Of a stretch of 39,840 nucleotides of DNA, positions 31,598 through 39,800 are shown piece after piece. Source of the stretch: Clostridiales bacterium (lineage in GTDB: Bacteria; Bacillota; Clostridia; Lachnospirales; WQUN01); contig JAISWZ010000620.1 of the NCBI GenBank assembly GCA_031270945.1, positions 1-39,840 on the forward strand, in the 5' to 3' direction. Both the position numbers and the translations under genes were made by a program. The first letter of the stretch is position 1, and every line of letters begins with the position of its first letter. The notes below the pieces were generated by a model. It was given only the letters and a program-made list of their open reading frames with translations. It searched no databases and had not been told where the DNA came from.

Positions 31598-33118
31598 CTA
31601 TCGGTTCTTCCACAAGAATGGCTTTGCTGAAAGATTTGAGGCGTTGTACAGGTTCACCTCGCAGTAGCCCGTCCAGGCGAACCTGGCCTCTATGCTGGAT
31701 GAATCCGTGAACGCTTTGGACTTGAGCACTATGGCTTCGTTGTCTATAACAGCTTCATGCTCCACCGGCTTGCCGTCCACAAGCGCTTCCAACGCGTTAA
31801 GCTTTTCCCCTTTGAGAACCAAGCCTCCTGGGGCATTTGCGAACTCAAGCCTGACTTGCCCGCTTGAAACCGTTCCGCCTTTGAACTCTGGTGGATCGCA
31901 GAGGATGTCTTTCCCGTAAACCTTGCCCAGCGCCAGCAAGGCCAATCTTTCGCCAACTGGGCGCTTGCGCTTTGGATGTATGTCGAGCGCGTCCCCTGAG
32001 TCCATAATCGAGGCCATGTAGGCGCCAGGGACATTCTTGCTGACCCATTCCTGCTCGCGTCGAAGAATCGGGTAGTTCTTGCCCGAGATGCCGTACCACT
32101 TGCCGAACGGGGCCAGCTGGACAAAAAGGAACTGGAGGCTTTCGTCCTTGAATCCATCTCTCCAGCACTTGATTACAGCCGAAAACAAAAAGTGATAAAT
32201 GTCCGCCTTGTTGTCATCTGACTCCCCCTGGTACCAGATGACGCCGCGAGCCGTGCACCCTTGAGCTTTTGAAACCATTGTCTCAAACAATCCGCAAGGC
32301 CTGTTGGTGTTGCGCGGGCCCATGGTGCGGGAGGAGCGAAGCATTGCAGGCATTGCAAGAACAAATTGAAGCTTTTCGATGAGGCTGAGCTTTTGGCCCA
32401 GGTCAAACTTCTTCGCAAGCGGCGACGCCAAGAGCTTTCTGCCTTTGAAGTCCAAATCTATGTATTTGTCCAGGCTCTTTAGTTTTTTCAAATTTTCGTT
32501 GTACTCGTCGGTATAGGGCCGAAGCTGCGGCACCTCTTCCAGGTGCGCCCGATCAAGCCAGGCGGAGGCTGTTGTCCCTCCCCAGGAGCATCCTATCACT
32601 CCTATTGGAACATTTAGGCTTTCCTTGGCCTTGAGGGCGAAATAGACTCCAACCGCCGAAAAATCAGCTGAATTCTCCTTGCGAAGATCCATCCATCTGC
32701 CCCAGCCTGAGCTGTCCTTGAACCCGTCTTTCTCCTCGCCATCGAAGGCGTACTTCCAAACCTCAAAATACCGTATGTGCCTGTCATTGGCTTCTGACGC
32801 CTTCTCGTAATCCTCATCCTTGCGGAACGAGTACTCCATGTTGCTTTGGCCCCCGGCTATCCAGACTTCCCCTATGTCCACATTCTTGAAGGAGATTTTG
32901 TCTACTGTCCCGGATATTTCAAGCTCAGTGTCAAACATCGCCTCCTGTGGAGGGATAGTGATTGCGAAGTCATTGAAGACCTCTATCCCTTGGACAACCT
33001 CGCGTCCTGCTATCAAAACCGAAAGCTTTTGGGCGGCGCTTGAAACACCCGCCAATATTATGGGCTTTCCTCTTTGGAGCACCATGGAATCCTGGAAAAT
33101 CGGATTTAGCAAAAGCAT
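31598..33118 (-). CDS. Sialate O-acetylesterase-type SGNH hydrolase
   Basis: The 506-residue product opens LLLNPIFQDSMVLQRGKPI, typical of sialate O-acetylesterases. The SGNH nucleophile block is IAGGQSNMEY (Ser92). SWGGTTASAW and GVIWYQGESD (about 295) follow, and the catalytic dyad is DALDIHPKRK (Asp379, His381). No signal peptide is seen, so it is probably cytoplasmic. It would remove O-acetyl groups from sialic acid or from acetylated plant polysaccharide fragments. The ATG at 33118 follows AGGGGGAGTCTGC; a longer frame to 33154 lacks such a site. It has its own promoter at 33155. The substrate is inferred from the family. Confidence 0.9.
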   Translation of the reverse strand: MLLLNPIFQDSMVLQRGKPIILAGVSSAAQKLSVLIAGREVVQGIEVFNDFAITIPPQEAMFDTELEISGTVDKISFKNVDIGEVWIAGGQSNMEYSFRKDEDYEKASEANDRHIRYFEVWKYAFDGEEKDGFKDSSGWGRWMDLRKENSADFSAVGVYFALKAKESLNVPIGVIGCSWGGTTASAWLDRAHLEEVPQLRPYTDEYNENLKKLKSLDKYIDLDFKGRKLLASPLAKKFDLGQKLSLIEKLQFVLAMPAMLRSSRTMGPRNTNRPCGLFETMVSKAQGCTARGVIWYQGESDDNKADIYHFLFSAVIKCWRDGFKDESLQFLFVQLAPFGKWYGISGKNYPILRREQEWVSKNVPGAYMASIMDSGDALDIHPKRKRPVGERLALLALGKVYGKDILCDPPEFKGGTVSSGQVRLEFANAPGGLVLKGEKLNALEALVDGKPVEHEAVIDNEAIVLKSKAFTDSSSIEARFAWTGYCEVNLYNASNLSAKPFLWKNR

Positions 33119-33154
33119 GCAGACTCCCCCTGACATTCGCGTAAGCTCAAGCAA

Positions 33155-33183
33155 AATATAGCACTGGGCAACTTGAAAGTCAA
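33155..33183 (-). promoter_or_regulatory. Promoter of the acetylesterase/URO-D operon
   Basis: Minus strand: TTGACT (33183-33178), 17 bp, TATATT (33160-33155) preceded by TGC. It lies between the DUF499 stop and the acetylesterase start, so the metabolic pair can be expressed independently of the DUF499 gene. Confidence 0.65.
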
Positions 33184-33232
33184 GAACAACTGGGTTAAGT
33201 TTTCAGGAATAAGCGCTTATATCGCAAGCAAT

Positions 33233-33263
33233 GCGAGCGAAAGCTTTTTCCGCTTCCGCTCGC
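33233..33263. repeat. Hairpin built from the GCGAGCGAAA motif
   Basis: GCGAGCGAAAGC and GCTTCCGCTCGC pair over 12 bp (one wobble) around TTTTTCC. It lies just after the DUF499 stop and may end or protect that transcript. Confidence 0.65.
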
Positions 33264-33285
33264 GAACATGAGCGCCAAGATTTCG

Positions 33286-36200
33286 CTACTGCTCTTCAAA
33301 GTTGAATTCTGGCACATGTAGTGCCTGGCAGTTCTCTGACACAGCCCTTATGAGCTGCTGGGAGAAGCCTGATGCTGCCAGAGCTTCTATCGAAATCGAA
33401 ACTTTGGCCCCTCCGAGGGAGAGGTGCTCTATTATCTCATCCATGTACATTTTTACGTCATTCGGGTTGGCTAGGTCGGCTGACATGTGAAACCGCCTCT
33501 TTGGCGCTTTCTCAGTCGCCAAGGCTGGCAGAGCCGGCTCGGGTTTTGGGGGGTCGGGGGATTGGGTTTCCAGCTGTTTCAGTGCGGCTCCAGATTTAAC
33601 CAAGTACCCTTCATGGTCAATGGCGCCTACTTGCTGGCCTATCGCAAGGCCTTCATAACGCTCTCCAGAAATGCCTGAAGCGTATGCGAAGCTCCCGGCG
33701 CTTACCCCTTGCTTAATGGCGTCATCCAAGACTCCCGCGTTTGCCAGGCGCGGCAGGTAGCAGTAGGAGCAAAGGCATTCCCACAGCTTCTTGATCCCTA
33801 TATGATCAGAGCCCTTCCAAAGCAGGCCGTCCAGCTCCATGAGAAGCAGGTCTTGCGACCACTTGGTTATGATCTCGTCGCTTTCTGTCATCTTTTTTGC
33901 GGCCTTAAGCACTATGCCTTCATTGCCAGGGATGATTCGCGCCGCTTCCCACAATGTTTCCTTCAGATCTCCGCTCTTGTCAACACGAGGAACCAGAAGC
34001 CAGCAGTACGCTTCCTTGATCCTGGCCTCAACAGTCTCAAAGCTTTTTTTCAGGTTTTCTTTAGTCTCGTTGTTTTGAGCTGCGTCCAGGTTCAAAGCCT
34101 CTTTGTCCTTGTCAATGGACTGCCAAGCCAAATGCAGACGCACCGCTTGGTTAAGGGAGTTCATCAGCCCTTCGTCAGGGGCCAAGAATGACAGGGTGTT
34201 GCGAAAAACCCTTGGGACGCTTCCCTTGTTGCACAATATGTCAATGGCGGCGGTCATTGCGCTTTTGTCGTGCATGTCGCATGGGCGAAGAATGACAAGC
34301 CTGGCTGACCGCTCGTCTGGAACGCCATTGGATGAAGACGGGCATGAGTGCAGCCCCTCGAAGGGCTTTTCCTTTTTCAGCTTCATCAGGCGGCTTTCAA
34401 TCTCTTCTTCAACTTCAAACATTGAAGTCTGAGCCGCTCGATCTTCCACTGTCTTTCTGAGGGTAGGGCGGGTGTCATACCAGTAGCGGGCGCCAGAAGC
34501 GTACAGGTAGGCAAGGGAAGTCTCAAGCGTTCCCAAGGCGTCAATGAAATTTGCGGCATTCTCCCCAGGCTGGATCACGCCAAGCCTGATCCGGGCAGCC
34601 TCTATCCCTCTCACCTTTTGCGCTCTCACAGTAGGAGCGCTGCCAAGCATGACAGCCCGGGCAACCCTTCTAGCCGCCATTCTCGCCCCATAGCGCTGTA
34701 TCGCCTGATCCTTGCGCCACGGCATTGAATTCTTGCCGTCAACCTCGCGGTCGACAAGCGCGTTCCATCCGTCTGGCAAATGCCTGGTCAGCTCATCCCT
34801 CACAGCGGGAACATCAAGCGGGAAGGAGCCTGGCATTATCATAAGGCTAGCATCGCTTTGCGCCCAGAGCTCATGGATCACCGCGGCCATCAGCCGCAAA
34901 ACGCCCCTGGTTTTCTGGAAGCGCTCCAACGTGGCCCAATCTTCGTAGAGGCGGTCAAACACTTCAGGATGAATGGGGTAGCAAGCGATCATTCTGTTCC
35001 TGTACTCCATCTCCTTTGCCTCAACTGGGTAGCCGTCAGCGCTTGCCTTGTACATCTGGCTGAACTTTGAGCATACGGCGTCTCGGCCTTCTGGATTCTT
35101 GCAGTCAAGAAACAGCCTTCTCCTGACTATCTCAAATCCCTCGCTTGCCGCCACCGGCTTCCAGATGGACTCCATCCGGCCAAATGTGTGCTCTATGGCC
35201 TCAAGCGCGGCTTTTCCGGCGCCGCCCCCAACCTCGGCTTCCGATTCAGGGATGGACGCCACAACAATGCTGTTCTTGCTGGCTTTCGCCGCTTCCGTCA
35301 CTTCCTGTATGAACGAGACGAAGTTGTCAAAGGTTCCAGCCGGCAGACCGCTTGCCCCTGATATCTTCTTTGCGTAAGCCACAATCTCGTCCATCAAGAC
35401 CAGGCAAGGCGAAGCGGCGTCGAAGAGATTTTTCAGCGCTTCAGAGCCAGGAGATACGCCTTTCTTGTCAGACTCTCTCACAATGTCGTAGAGCTCCGGC
35501 TTTCCAGCTGAGACTGCAAGCTGCGCCGCCATCTCCCCCCATAGGGTGTTAACCGTAACGCCAGGCAAATTGAAGGGGCGCTTGCTCCTTGACGGATCGA
35601 TGGCAGTGCCGACAAGCACGGCTACGTTCGCCTTGGGCAAGGCAGATAGCCCCGCTCTTTGGAGAACAGGCTTTATGACCGGAATCTTCCCTATTGGAAC
35701 AGCGCCCCGGAGCGCATGGTAAAGCGCCAGCATGCTATGGGTCTTTCCTCCGCCAAACGCCGTCTTGAGCTGGATCACAGGCTCTCCGTCCTTGCCGCAG
35801 AGGCGTTTCATTGACTGCTCCAGCAGCCCGGACATGCCCTCAGTGACATATGTGCGAGCAAAGAATTCCACTGGATCAGCGTACTCAAACGCGCCTTCGC
35901 CACGGGCTACCTGCGCCAGGTCTGCCGCGAATTCCGCGTTCTTGTACCGCCCTTGAGCTACATCCGGGTGAGGCTCTATGCATTCCCTCCAGCCAGGCAG
36001 CCCGTTAATCGCAATGTCGTTGAGCATCCCCGAGACAGACGGCTCCGCTGGCGCTTCAGTGCTTGCCCCCTTGAACTTCTGCAGCAACTCCCTAAGCTCT
36101 TCCGCTCCCTCAGGATCCACAGCCTCGCATAGCCTTGACATGGTGTCGAGAGCCCTCCAAGCGTCATCCGCCGAGAAGTCTCCGCTCCCCAGATGGGCAA

Positions 36201-36507
36201 GCTTGTTCCTGACACCTACAAGCTCAGTGGACCAAGTGCGATGATCAATTGTCAGCTTCTTGCGGAACACTTTCCATTGCACTCCTATAAGCACAAGGCA
36301 GCGGTAGATGTCCAGGGAGTCCACCAGCGCCGCCCAGTCGCCTGAGGCGGGAAGATCTTTTTTCTGGTCGCTGTACAGAACGCCCAGCACTCCGTCCGTC
36401 CACCAGCCTGCGCCAAGCTCGCTTCCCAGCTCGCGGGCAATGTATGGCGCCAATGACCCCAGCAGGACGCGAAATCCCGCTGACACTTCAACATGGTTAT
36501 TCTCCAT
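33286..36507 (-). CDS. DUF499-family ATPase with N-terminal HEPN (Swt1-like) domain
   Basis: The 1073-residue product starts with about 140 residues resembling the Swt1-like HEPN domain. They contain VGVRNKLAH (Arg100 to His105), the R-x4-H motif of HEPN ribonucleases, followed by DAWRALDTMSRL. The DUF499 ATPase follows: Walker A TAFGGGKTH (Lys255) and Walker B CLVLMDEIVAYAK (Asp373, Glu374). The last 70 residues are a small separate domain after a Pro-rich linker. I chose the ATG at 36507 (after AACGGAGGATAGCG); the longer frame runs into the palindromic repeat. DUF499 and DUF1156 proteins co-occur in defence regions. HEPN nuclease activity is suggested by the motif only. Confidence 0.9.
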   Translation of the reverse strand: MENNHVEVSAGFRVLLGSLAPYIARELGSELGAGWWTDGVLGVLYSDQKKDLPASGDWAALVDSLDIYRCLVLIGVQWKVFRKKLTIDHRTWSTELVGVRNKLAHLGSGDFSADDAWRALDTMSRLCEAVDPEGAEELRELLQKFKGASTEAPAEPSVSGMLNDIAINGLPGWRECIEPHPDVAQGRYKNAEFAADLAQVARGEGAFEYADPVEFFARTYVTEGMSGLLEQSMKRLCGKDGEPVIQLKTAFGGGKTHSMLALYHALRGAVPIGKIPVIKPVLQRAGLSALPKANVAVLVGTAIDPSRSKRPFNLPGVTVNTLWGEMAAQLAVSAGKPELYDIVRESDKKGVSPGSEALKNLFDAASPCLVLMDEIVAYAKKISGASGLPAGTFDNFVSFIQEVTEAAKASKNSIVVASIPESEAEVGGGAGKAALEAIEHTFGRMESIWKPVAASEGFEIVRRRLFLDCKNPEGRDAVCSKFSQMYKASADGYPVEAKEMEYRNRMIACYPIHPEVFDRLYEDWATLERFQKTRGVLRLMAAVIHELWAQSDASLMIMPGSFPLDVPAVRDELTRHLPDGWNALVDREVDGKNSMPWRKDQAIQRYGARMAARRVARAVMLGSAPTVRAQKVRGIEAARIRLGVIQPGENAANFIDALGTLETSLAYLYASGARYWYDTRPTLRKTVEDRAAQTSMFEVEEEIESRLMKLKKEKPFEGLHSCPSSSNGVPDERSARLVILRPCDMHDKSAMTAAIDILCNKGSVPRVFRNTLSFLAPDEGLMNSLNQAVRLHLAWQSIDKDKEALNLDAAQNNETKENLKKSFETVEARIKEAYCWLLVPRVDKSGDLKETLWEAARIIPGNEGIVLKAAKKMTESDEIITKWSQDLLLMELDGLLWKGSDHIGIKKLWECLCSYCYLPRLANAGVLDDAIKQGVSAGSFAYASGISGERYEGLAIGQQVGAIDHEGYLVKSGAALKQLETQSPDPPKPEPALPALATEKAPKRRFHMSADLANPNDVKMYMDEIIEHLSLGGAKVSISIEALAASGFSQQLIRAVSENCQALHVPEFNFEEQ

Positions 36508-36526
36508 CGCTATCCTCCGTTTTTTT

Positions 36527-36580
36527 AGAGCATATCCCAAAACTCCGTAATGGCATCGGATATAATTTTGGGATATGCTT
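36527..36580. repeat. Dispersed palindromic repeat in the DUF499 leader
   Basis: AGAGCATATCCCAAAAC (36527-36543) and AATTTTGGGATATGCTT (36564-36580). On the minus strand the arm nearest the gene is separated from GGAGGA by a run of A residues. Confidence 0.9.
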
Positions 36581-36662
36581 TAAGGGCCATGCCCTTTCGC
36601 CCTTCAGGCGTCTGCCGCCATCACTGGTTGCGCAATATATATTGCCGAATAAATGCCAAATC

Positions 36663-36691
36663 ATTATAGCTGATATTCTCTCAGAATGCAA
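36663..36691 (-). promoter_or_regulatory. Promoter of the DUF499 gene
   Basis: Minus strand: TTGCAT (36691-36686), 17 bp, TATAAT (36668-36663). The leader of about 155 nt contains the palindromic repeat. Confidence 0.65.
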
Positions 36692-37031
36692 ACATCGCCA
36701 TCGAATCTTGCCTGGTTTTGACTTGGTGCGGCGAATCTCGCGGTTGAGCCCTTGCAGGCCCCGGAATTAATATTGGGATGCGCTTTTAGAGTTGGCTCTT
36801 GAAACAAGGCAGACAACATGGTATATTGATATTATTGGCATGCGCTAGATCCCTCGCTGACTTTTGCCGTGTACCAGAGACAGATACTGGATGGATTCGC
36901 GCAACAATGTTTGCCAATTTTCGACACAATCGCTTCAAATGTCGCCAGCGCAGTGTGCGACCTTTTGTATTGCCCCAATTTGCCGCAGCATTCGAGCCTG
37001 AAGAAAGGCCGATATATGCGGCTTTTTTGGT
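36692..37031. other. Noncoding stretch with an orphan repeat arm
   Basis: No gene was recognised between the divergent DUF499 and BaiN-type genes. AATTAATATTGGGATGCGCT near 36765-36784 resembles a right arm of the dispersed repeat. Confidence 0.5.
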
Positions 37032-37060
37032 TTGACAAGCCAAATTGAATTAAATATAAT
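37032..37060 (+). promoter_or_regulatory. Perfect-consensus promoter of the flavoprotein gene
   Basis: TTGACA (37032-37037), 17 bp, TATAAT (37055-37060). The palindromic repeat begins seven bases later, so it would be at the very 5' end of the transcript. Confidence 0.8.
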
Positions 37061-37066
37061 TAATTT

Positions 37067-37131
37067 AGAGCATATCCCAAACATTCGCCAGGACTTTGCC
37101 TGCCATTACGGAATTTTTGGGACATGCAGAG
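37067..37131. repeat. Dispersed palindromic repeat in the flavoprotein leader
   Basis: AGAGCATATCCCAAAC (37067-37082) and GAATTTTTGGGACATGCAG (from 37111). The core retains CATTCGCCAGG, which also occurs in the cores of the two full-length copies. Confidence 0.85.
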
Positions 37132-37151
37132 CGCGGCATCGGAGGTCGGCT

Positions 37152-38372
37152 ATGGTTCTTGTTGTAGGAGGGGGCGCTAGCGGCCTTATGGCTGCCTGTT
37201 CAGCCGCCCTGGCGCTTGGAGGCGAAATCGCTGTTCTCGAAAAAAATGACAGGGTAGGAAAGAAGCTGTTGGCTACAGGCAACGGCAGGTGCAACCTGAC
37301 CAATCTTGGCGCAAGCCCTTCCTGTTACCATGGCAAAAGCCCGGAATTCGCTTTCCAGGCGCTGAAGATGTTCGGGCCCAAGGAAACCCTTGATTATTTT
37401 CATTCCATAGGCCTTGTAACAAGGGAAGAAGAAGACGGAAGAATATATCCTCGCTGCGGACAGGCTTCTGCCGTGCTAGATGTGCTCAGAAACGAGCTCT
37501 CCAGAAAGGGCGCAAGAATACTTGTTGGCGAAGCCAAGAGCCTTCGGGTTAGGGGAGGGCGGTTTTCGGTTTTAACCGATAACGGCCAGCACTGGGCTGA
37601 CAAAGTGATAATAGCCACTGGAGGCAAAGCGTCTAGCGCCCTTGGATCAGACGGGTCAGGATACCCTTTGCTTCAGAGCCTAGGGCATGAGATCCTGCCA
37701 GCTTATCCAGCGCTTGCGCCCATTGAGACCACGTCGGCGCATGCAAAGGCGCTTTCAGGGCTAAGAGTCAAAGGGACAGCGTCTATTGAACGAGGCGGCA
37801 AAACCGTCTCAAGCAGGGCAGGGGAGATATTGTTCGCGAGCGGGCGGCTTTCTGGGATAGCGATCATGGATCTGGCTATCTATGCCCGAGAGCTGCCCTG
37901 TGATGTTTGCATAGATTTAATGCCCGAAATGAGCGAAAGCGAGGTTGCCAATTTTTTGATCGACAGGGCAGCGCAGCTTTCTGATCTATTGGCAGAGCAA
38001 TTTTTCATTGGGTGCTTCCAAAGGATGCTCGGGCAGGTTATAATAAAGAGTGCAGGGGTCGAAGCGTCAATGCCCGTGTCGCAGCTTAGCCGAAATCACA
38101 TGGAGGCGCTGGCGCGTCAGATCAAGCGCTTGCGGTTTCCAGTGCTGAGCGTCGCTGGCTTCAAGAGCGCCCAGGCAACTTTGGGAGGCGCAGCCACTTC
38201 CGGGTTCTGCCCGGACACATGCGAGTCTCTCTCTGTAAAAGGCCTCTTCGCTGCAGGCGAGGTCTTGGACATTTGCGGAGACTGCGGCGGCTTCAACCTG
38301 CAATGGGCATGGTCCTCCGGCTGGGTGGCTGGTCGGGCAGCTGCGAAAGATGTCTTGCAAAACCGCAAATAA
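37152..38372 (+). CDS. BaiN/HI0933-family FAD/NAD(P)-dependent oxidoreductase
   Basis: The 406-residue product begins MVLVVGGGASGLMAACSAAL, an FAD-binding Rossmann motif. It continues with KNDRVGKKLLATGNGRCNLTN, the hallmark of the HI0933/BaiN/YhiN family, and ends CGDCGGFNLQWAWSSGWVAGR, the second FAD-contact motif. Named members include BaiN, implicated in bile-acid 7-dehydroxylation, but most are housekeeping flavoproteins of unknown substrate; no other bai gene is here. I chose the ATG at 37152, preceded by GGAGGTCGGCT. The longer frame to 37032 contains the promoter and repeat. Confidence 0.92.
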   Translation: MVLVVGGGASGLMAACSAALALGGEIAVLEKNDRVGKKLLATGNGRCNLTNLGASPSCYHGKSPEFAFQALKMFGPKETLDYFHSIGLVTREEEDGRIYPRCGQASAVLDVLRNELSRKGARILVGEAKSLRVRGGRFSVLTDNGQHWADKVIIATGGKASSALGSDGSGYPLLQSLGHEILPAYPALAPIETTSAHAKALSGLRVKGTASIERGGKTVSSRAGEILFASGRLSGIAIMDLAIYARELPCDVCIDLMPEMSESEVANFLIDRAAQLSDLLAEQFFIGCFQRMLGQVIIKSAGVEASMPVSQLSRNHMEALARQIKRLRFPVLSVAGFKSAQATLGGAATSGFCPDTCESLSVKGLFAAGEVLDICGDCGGFNLQWAWSSGWVAGRAAAKDVLQNRK

Positions 38373-38480
38373 CCGCATGATCTGACTTATTTCGATGAAT
38401 TTCGTCTCACAAAAAGAGCGATGTTCGAAAAATGAACTAATTTTGATGCAGTTGATGTAAATAATTGTGCCCTCATGATA

Positions 38481-38509
38481 TTGACATTGCGTGAAAGAAA
38501 TTGTACTAT
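38481..38509 (+). promoter_or_regulatory. Candidate promoter of ftsQ
   Basis: TTGACA (38481-38486), 17 bp, TACTAT (38504-38509). The leader of about 310 nt contains four GAGCGAAA-type motifs and half a palindromic repeat. Confidence 0.55.
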
Positions 38510-38550
38510 TAGTATATACTCGCAATCGAAGCATTCGCTGCCCTTTGCCA

Positions 38551-38686
38551 GCGAGCGAAAATAACTAGAACTTCCGCTCAAGCAGGTCGTTGCCCACGAG
38601 CGAAAACAAAAAATTAACTTAACAGAAGATTTCGCTCGCAGTTGCATCTTTAATAAAAGCGGCGCAATTTGGGAGCGAGCGAAAAG
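38551..38686. repeat. Cluster of four GCGAGCGAAAA-type motifs
   Basis: GCGAGCGAAAA at 38551-38561, GAGCGAAAA at 38598-38606, the reverse TTTCGCTCGC at 38630-38639, and GCGAGCGAAAAG at 38675-38686. All lie in the noncoding leader of ftsQ. No gene was recognised in 38373-38819. Confidence 0.75.
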
Positions 38687-38783
38687 CGCGACAAACATCA
38701 CAAGCAACCAGGGACGAAATTCCAAAAAGCGCTGGAAAAGGCTTGCATTTTTTGGCTTAATTTAATCAAGGCAATGTCTTGCG

Positions 38784-38800
38784 CCTTTGGGACATGCTCT
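38784..38800 (+). repeat. Right half of the dispersed repeat before ftsQ
   Basis: CCTTTGGGACATGCTCT matches the right arm and directly precedes TGGGAAGGGGGGG, the ribosome binding site of ftsQ. No left arm was found. Confidence 0.65.
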
Positions 38801-38819
38801 TGGGAAGGGGGGGCGCCTA

Positions 38820-39545
38820 TTGCGCCACGCGCTCAGTGTGGTTCCCGCCTTGTGCGGCCTCGTCATATTGTCGGTCATGTTTGTGCTTTCTCCTATTTTT
38901 CGAGTTTCCGACATTGAGATAACAGGCAATGAAAGACTGTCGAACGAATATATACTCGAGGCTTCAGGGCTGGATAAACCCGTTAACATATTCCTGTACA
39001 GTCCGCATAAAGCCCAAAACGAGCTGCTGAAGAACCTGCTTCTAGAGAGCGCGTCAATCTCAAAGTTGTACCCGGACAAGCTCCAGATATCTGTCCAGGA
39101 GCGGCATCCAATAGGCTACGCCAAGCACCAGGGCGCCTATCTTTGCCTTGACGAGGACGGAATGGTGCTAAGCGTGTCGCAGGCGCCAGACAAGCCCTTG
39201 CCGGTCATCTCCGGGCTGGAGTTTGACAGCTACGCTTTGGGTGAGCCAATCTCGGCAGGAAAATCCGAAACATTCGAAACAATGGTCTTTCTCGCCAATC
39301 TTCTCGAAAAGCACAGCCTTCTTGAAAGCGAAGGAGTGAGCAGGGTTGATGTAGGCGACACAAGCGACATCCATCTCTACATCTACAACATAGATGTTGC
39401 GATAGGCCGCATAGACAATGCTGACGAAAAGATAAGGACGATGAAGGCCATAGTCAAAGGCGAGCTCCCTGACGCGCAAAACGTGAAGGGAACCCTGGAT
39501 GTCAGGGTCATAGGCAGCCAATACTATTTCAAGGTTTTGACTTAG
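38820..39545 (+). CDS. ftsQ: FtsQ/DivIB cell-division protein
   Basis: The product of about 241 residues has a short cytoplasmic N-terminus, one membrane segment (VVPALCGLVILSVMFVLS) and then the POTRA domain (FRVSDIEITGNERLSNEYI). The FtsQ beta domain follows, with KLYPDKLQISVQERHPIGYAK and LCLDEDGMVLS, all family-typical. FtsQ/DivIB is a bitopic protein of the septal complex with FtsL and FtsB/DivIC. I chose TTG at 38820, which follows GGAAGGGGGGGCGCCTA; an in-frame TTG at 38787 lies inside the repeat arm and has no site. The neighbours expected in a division cluster (murB, ftsZ) are not visible here. Confidence 0.9.
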   Translation: MRHALSVVPALCGLVILSVMFVLSPIFRVSDIEITGNERLSNEYILEASGLDKPVNIFLYSPHKAQNELLKNLLLESASISKLYPDKLQISVQERHPIGYAKHQGAYLCLDEDGMVLSVSQAPDKPLPVISGLEFDSYALGEPISAGKSETFETMVFLANLLEKHSLLESEGVSRVDVGDTSDIHLYIYNIDVAIGRIDNADEKIRTMKAIVKGELPDAQNVKGTLDVRVIGSQYYFKVLT

Positions 39546-39623
39546 TGCATATCCCAAAATTTATTATGGGGCTCGGAGAAGTCCAAGGCTTTTTCATGCC
39601 TTTAAGGATGTTTGGAATATGCG
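39545..39623. repeat. Dispersed palindromic repeat after ftsQ
   Basis: GTGCATATCCCAAAATT starts at the last base of the ftsQ stop; the opposite arm TTTGGAATATGCG is at 39611-39623 and is diverged. TTTTCGCTCGC follows at 39639-39649. No gene was recognised in 39546-39800. Confidence 0.75.
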
Positions 39624-39800
39624 TTTCTCGAGAGCCTGTTTTCGCTCGCGAGCTATATAGAAATGGAAGTGAGCTTTTTGAGAGCCGGAAGCTTTTACGC
39701 GGATGGATAGCCAAATTTTCAAGGCCAATCATCTCCCGTGTTCGCGATACGCAATGGATTGCGCGGCGGGCGCCATTTTAGGAAGACTGGAGGAATTGCT

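Noticed and set aside
36508..36540. 11-codon extension of the DUF499 protein
   Set aside because: It is translation of the repeat arm; GGAGGA with the ATG at 36507 is the better start.
37032..37151. 40-codon N-terminal extension of the flavoprotein
   Set aside because: It would include the promoter hexamers and the repeat; the FAD motif and ribosome binding site fit the ATG at 37152.
37152..38372. Flavoprotein as evidence for bile-acid dehydroxylation
   Set aside because: The BaiN/HI0933 family is widespread and mostly unlinked to bile acids; no other bai genes are in the window.
39545..39781. 78-codon frame after ftsQ
   Set aside because: It begins inside the palindromic repeat and runs through a GAGCGAAA motif; composition is Arg-rich and unlike neighbouring genes.
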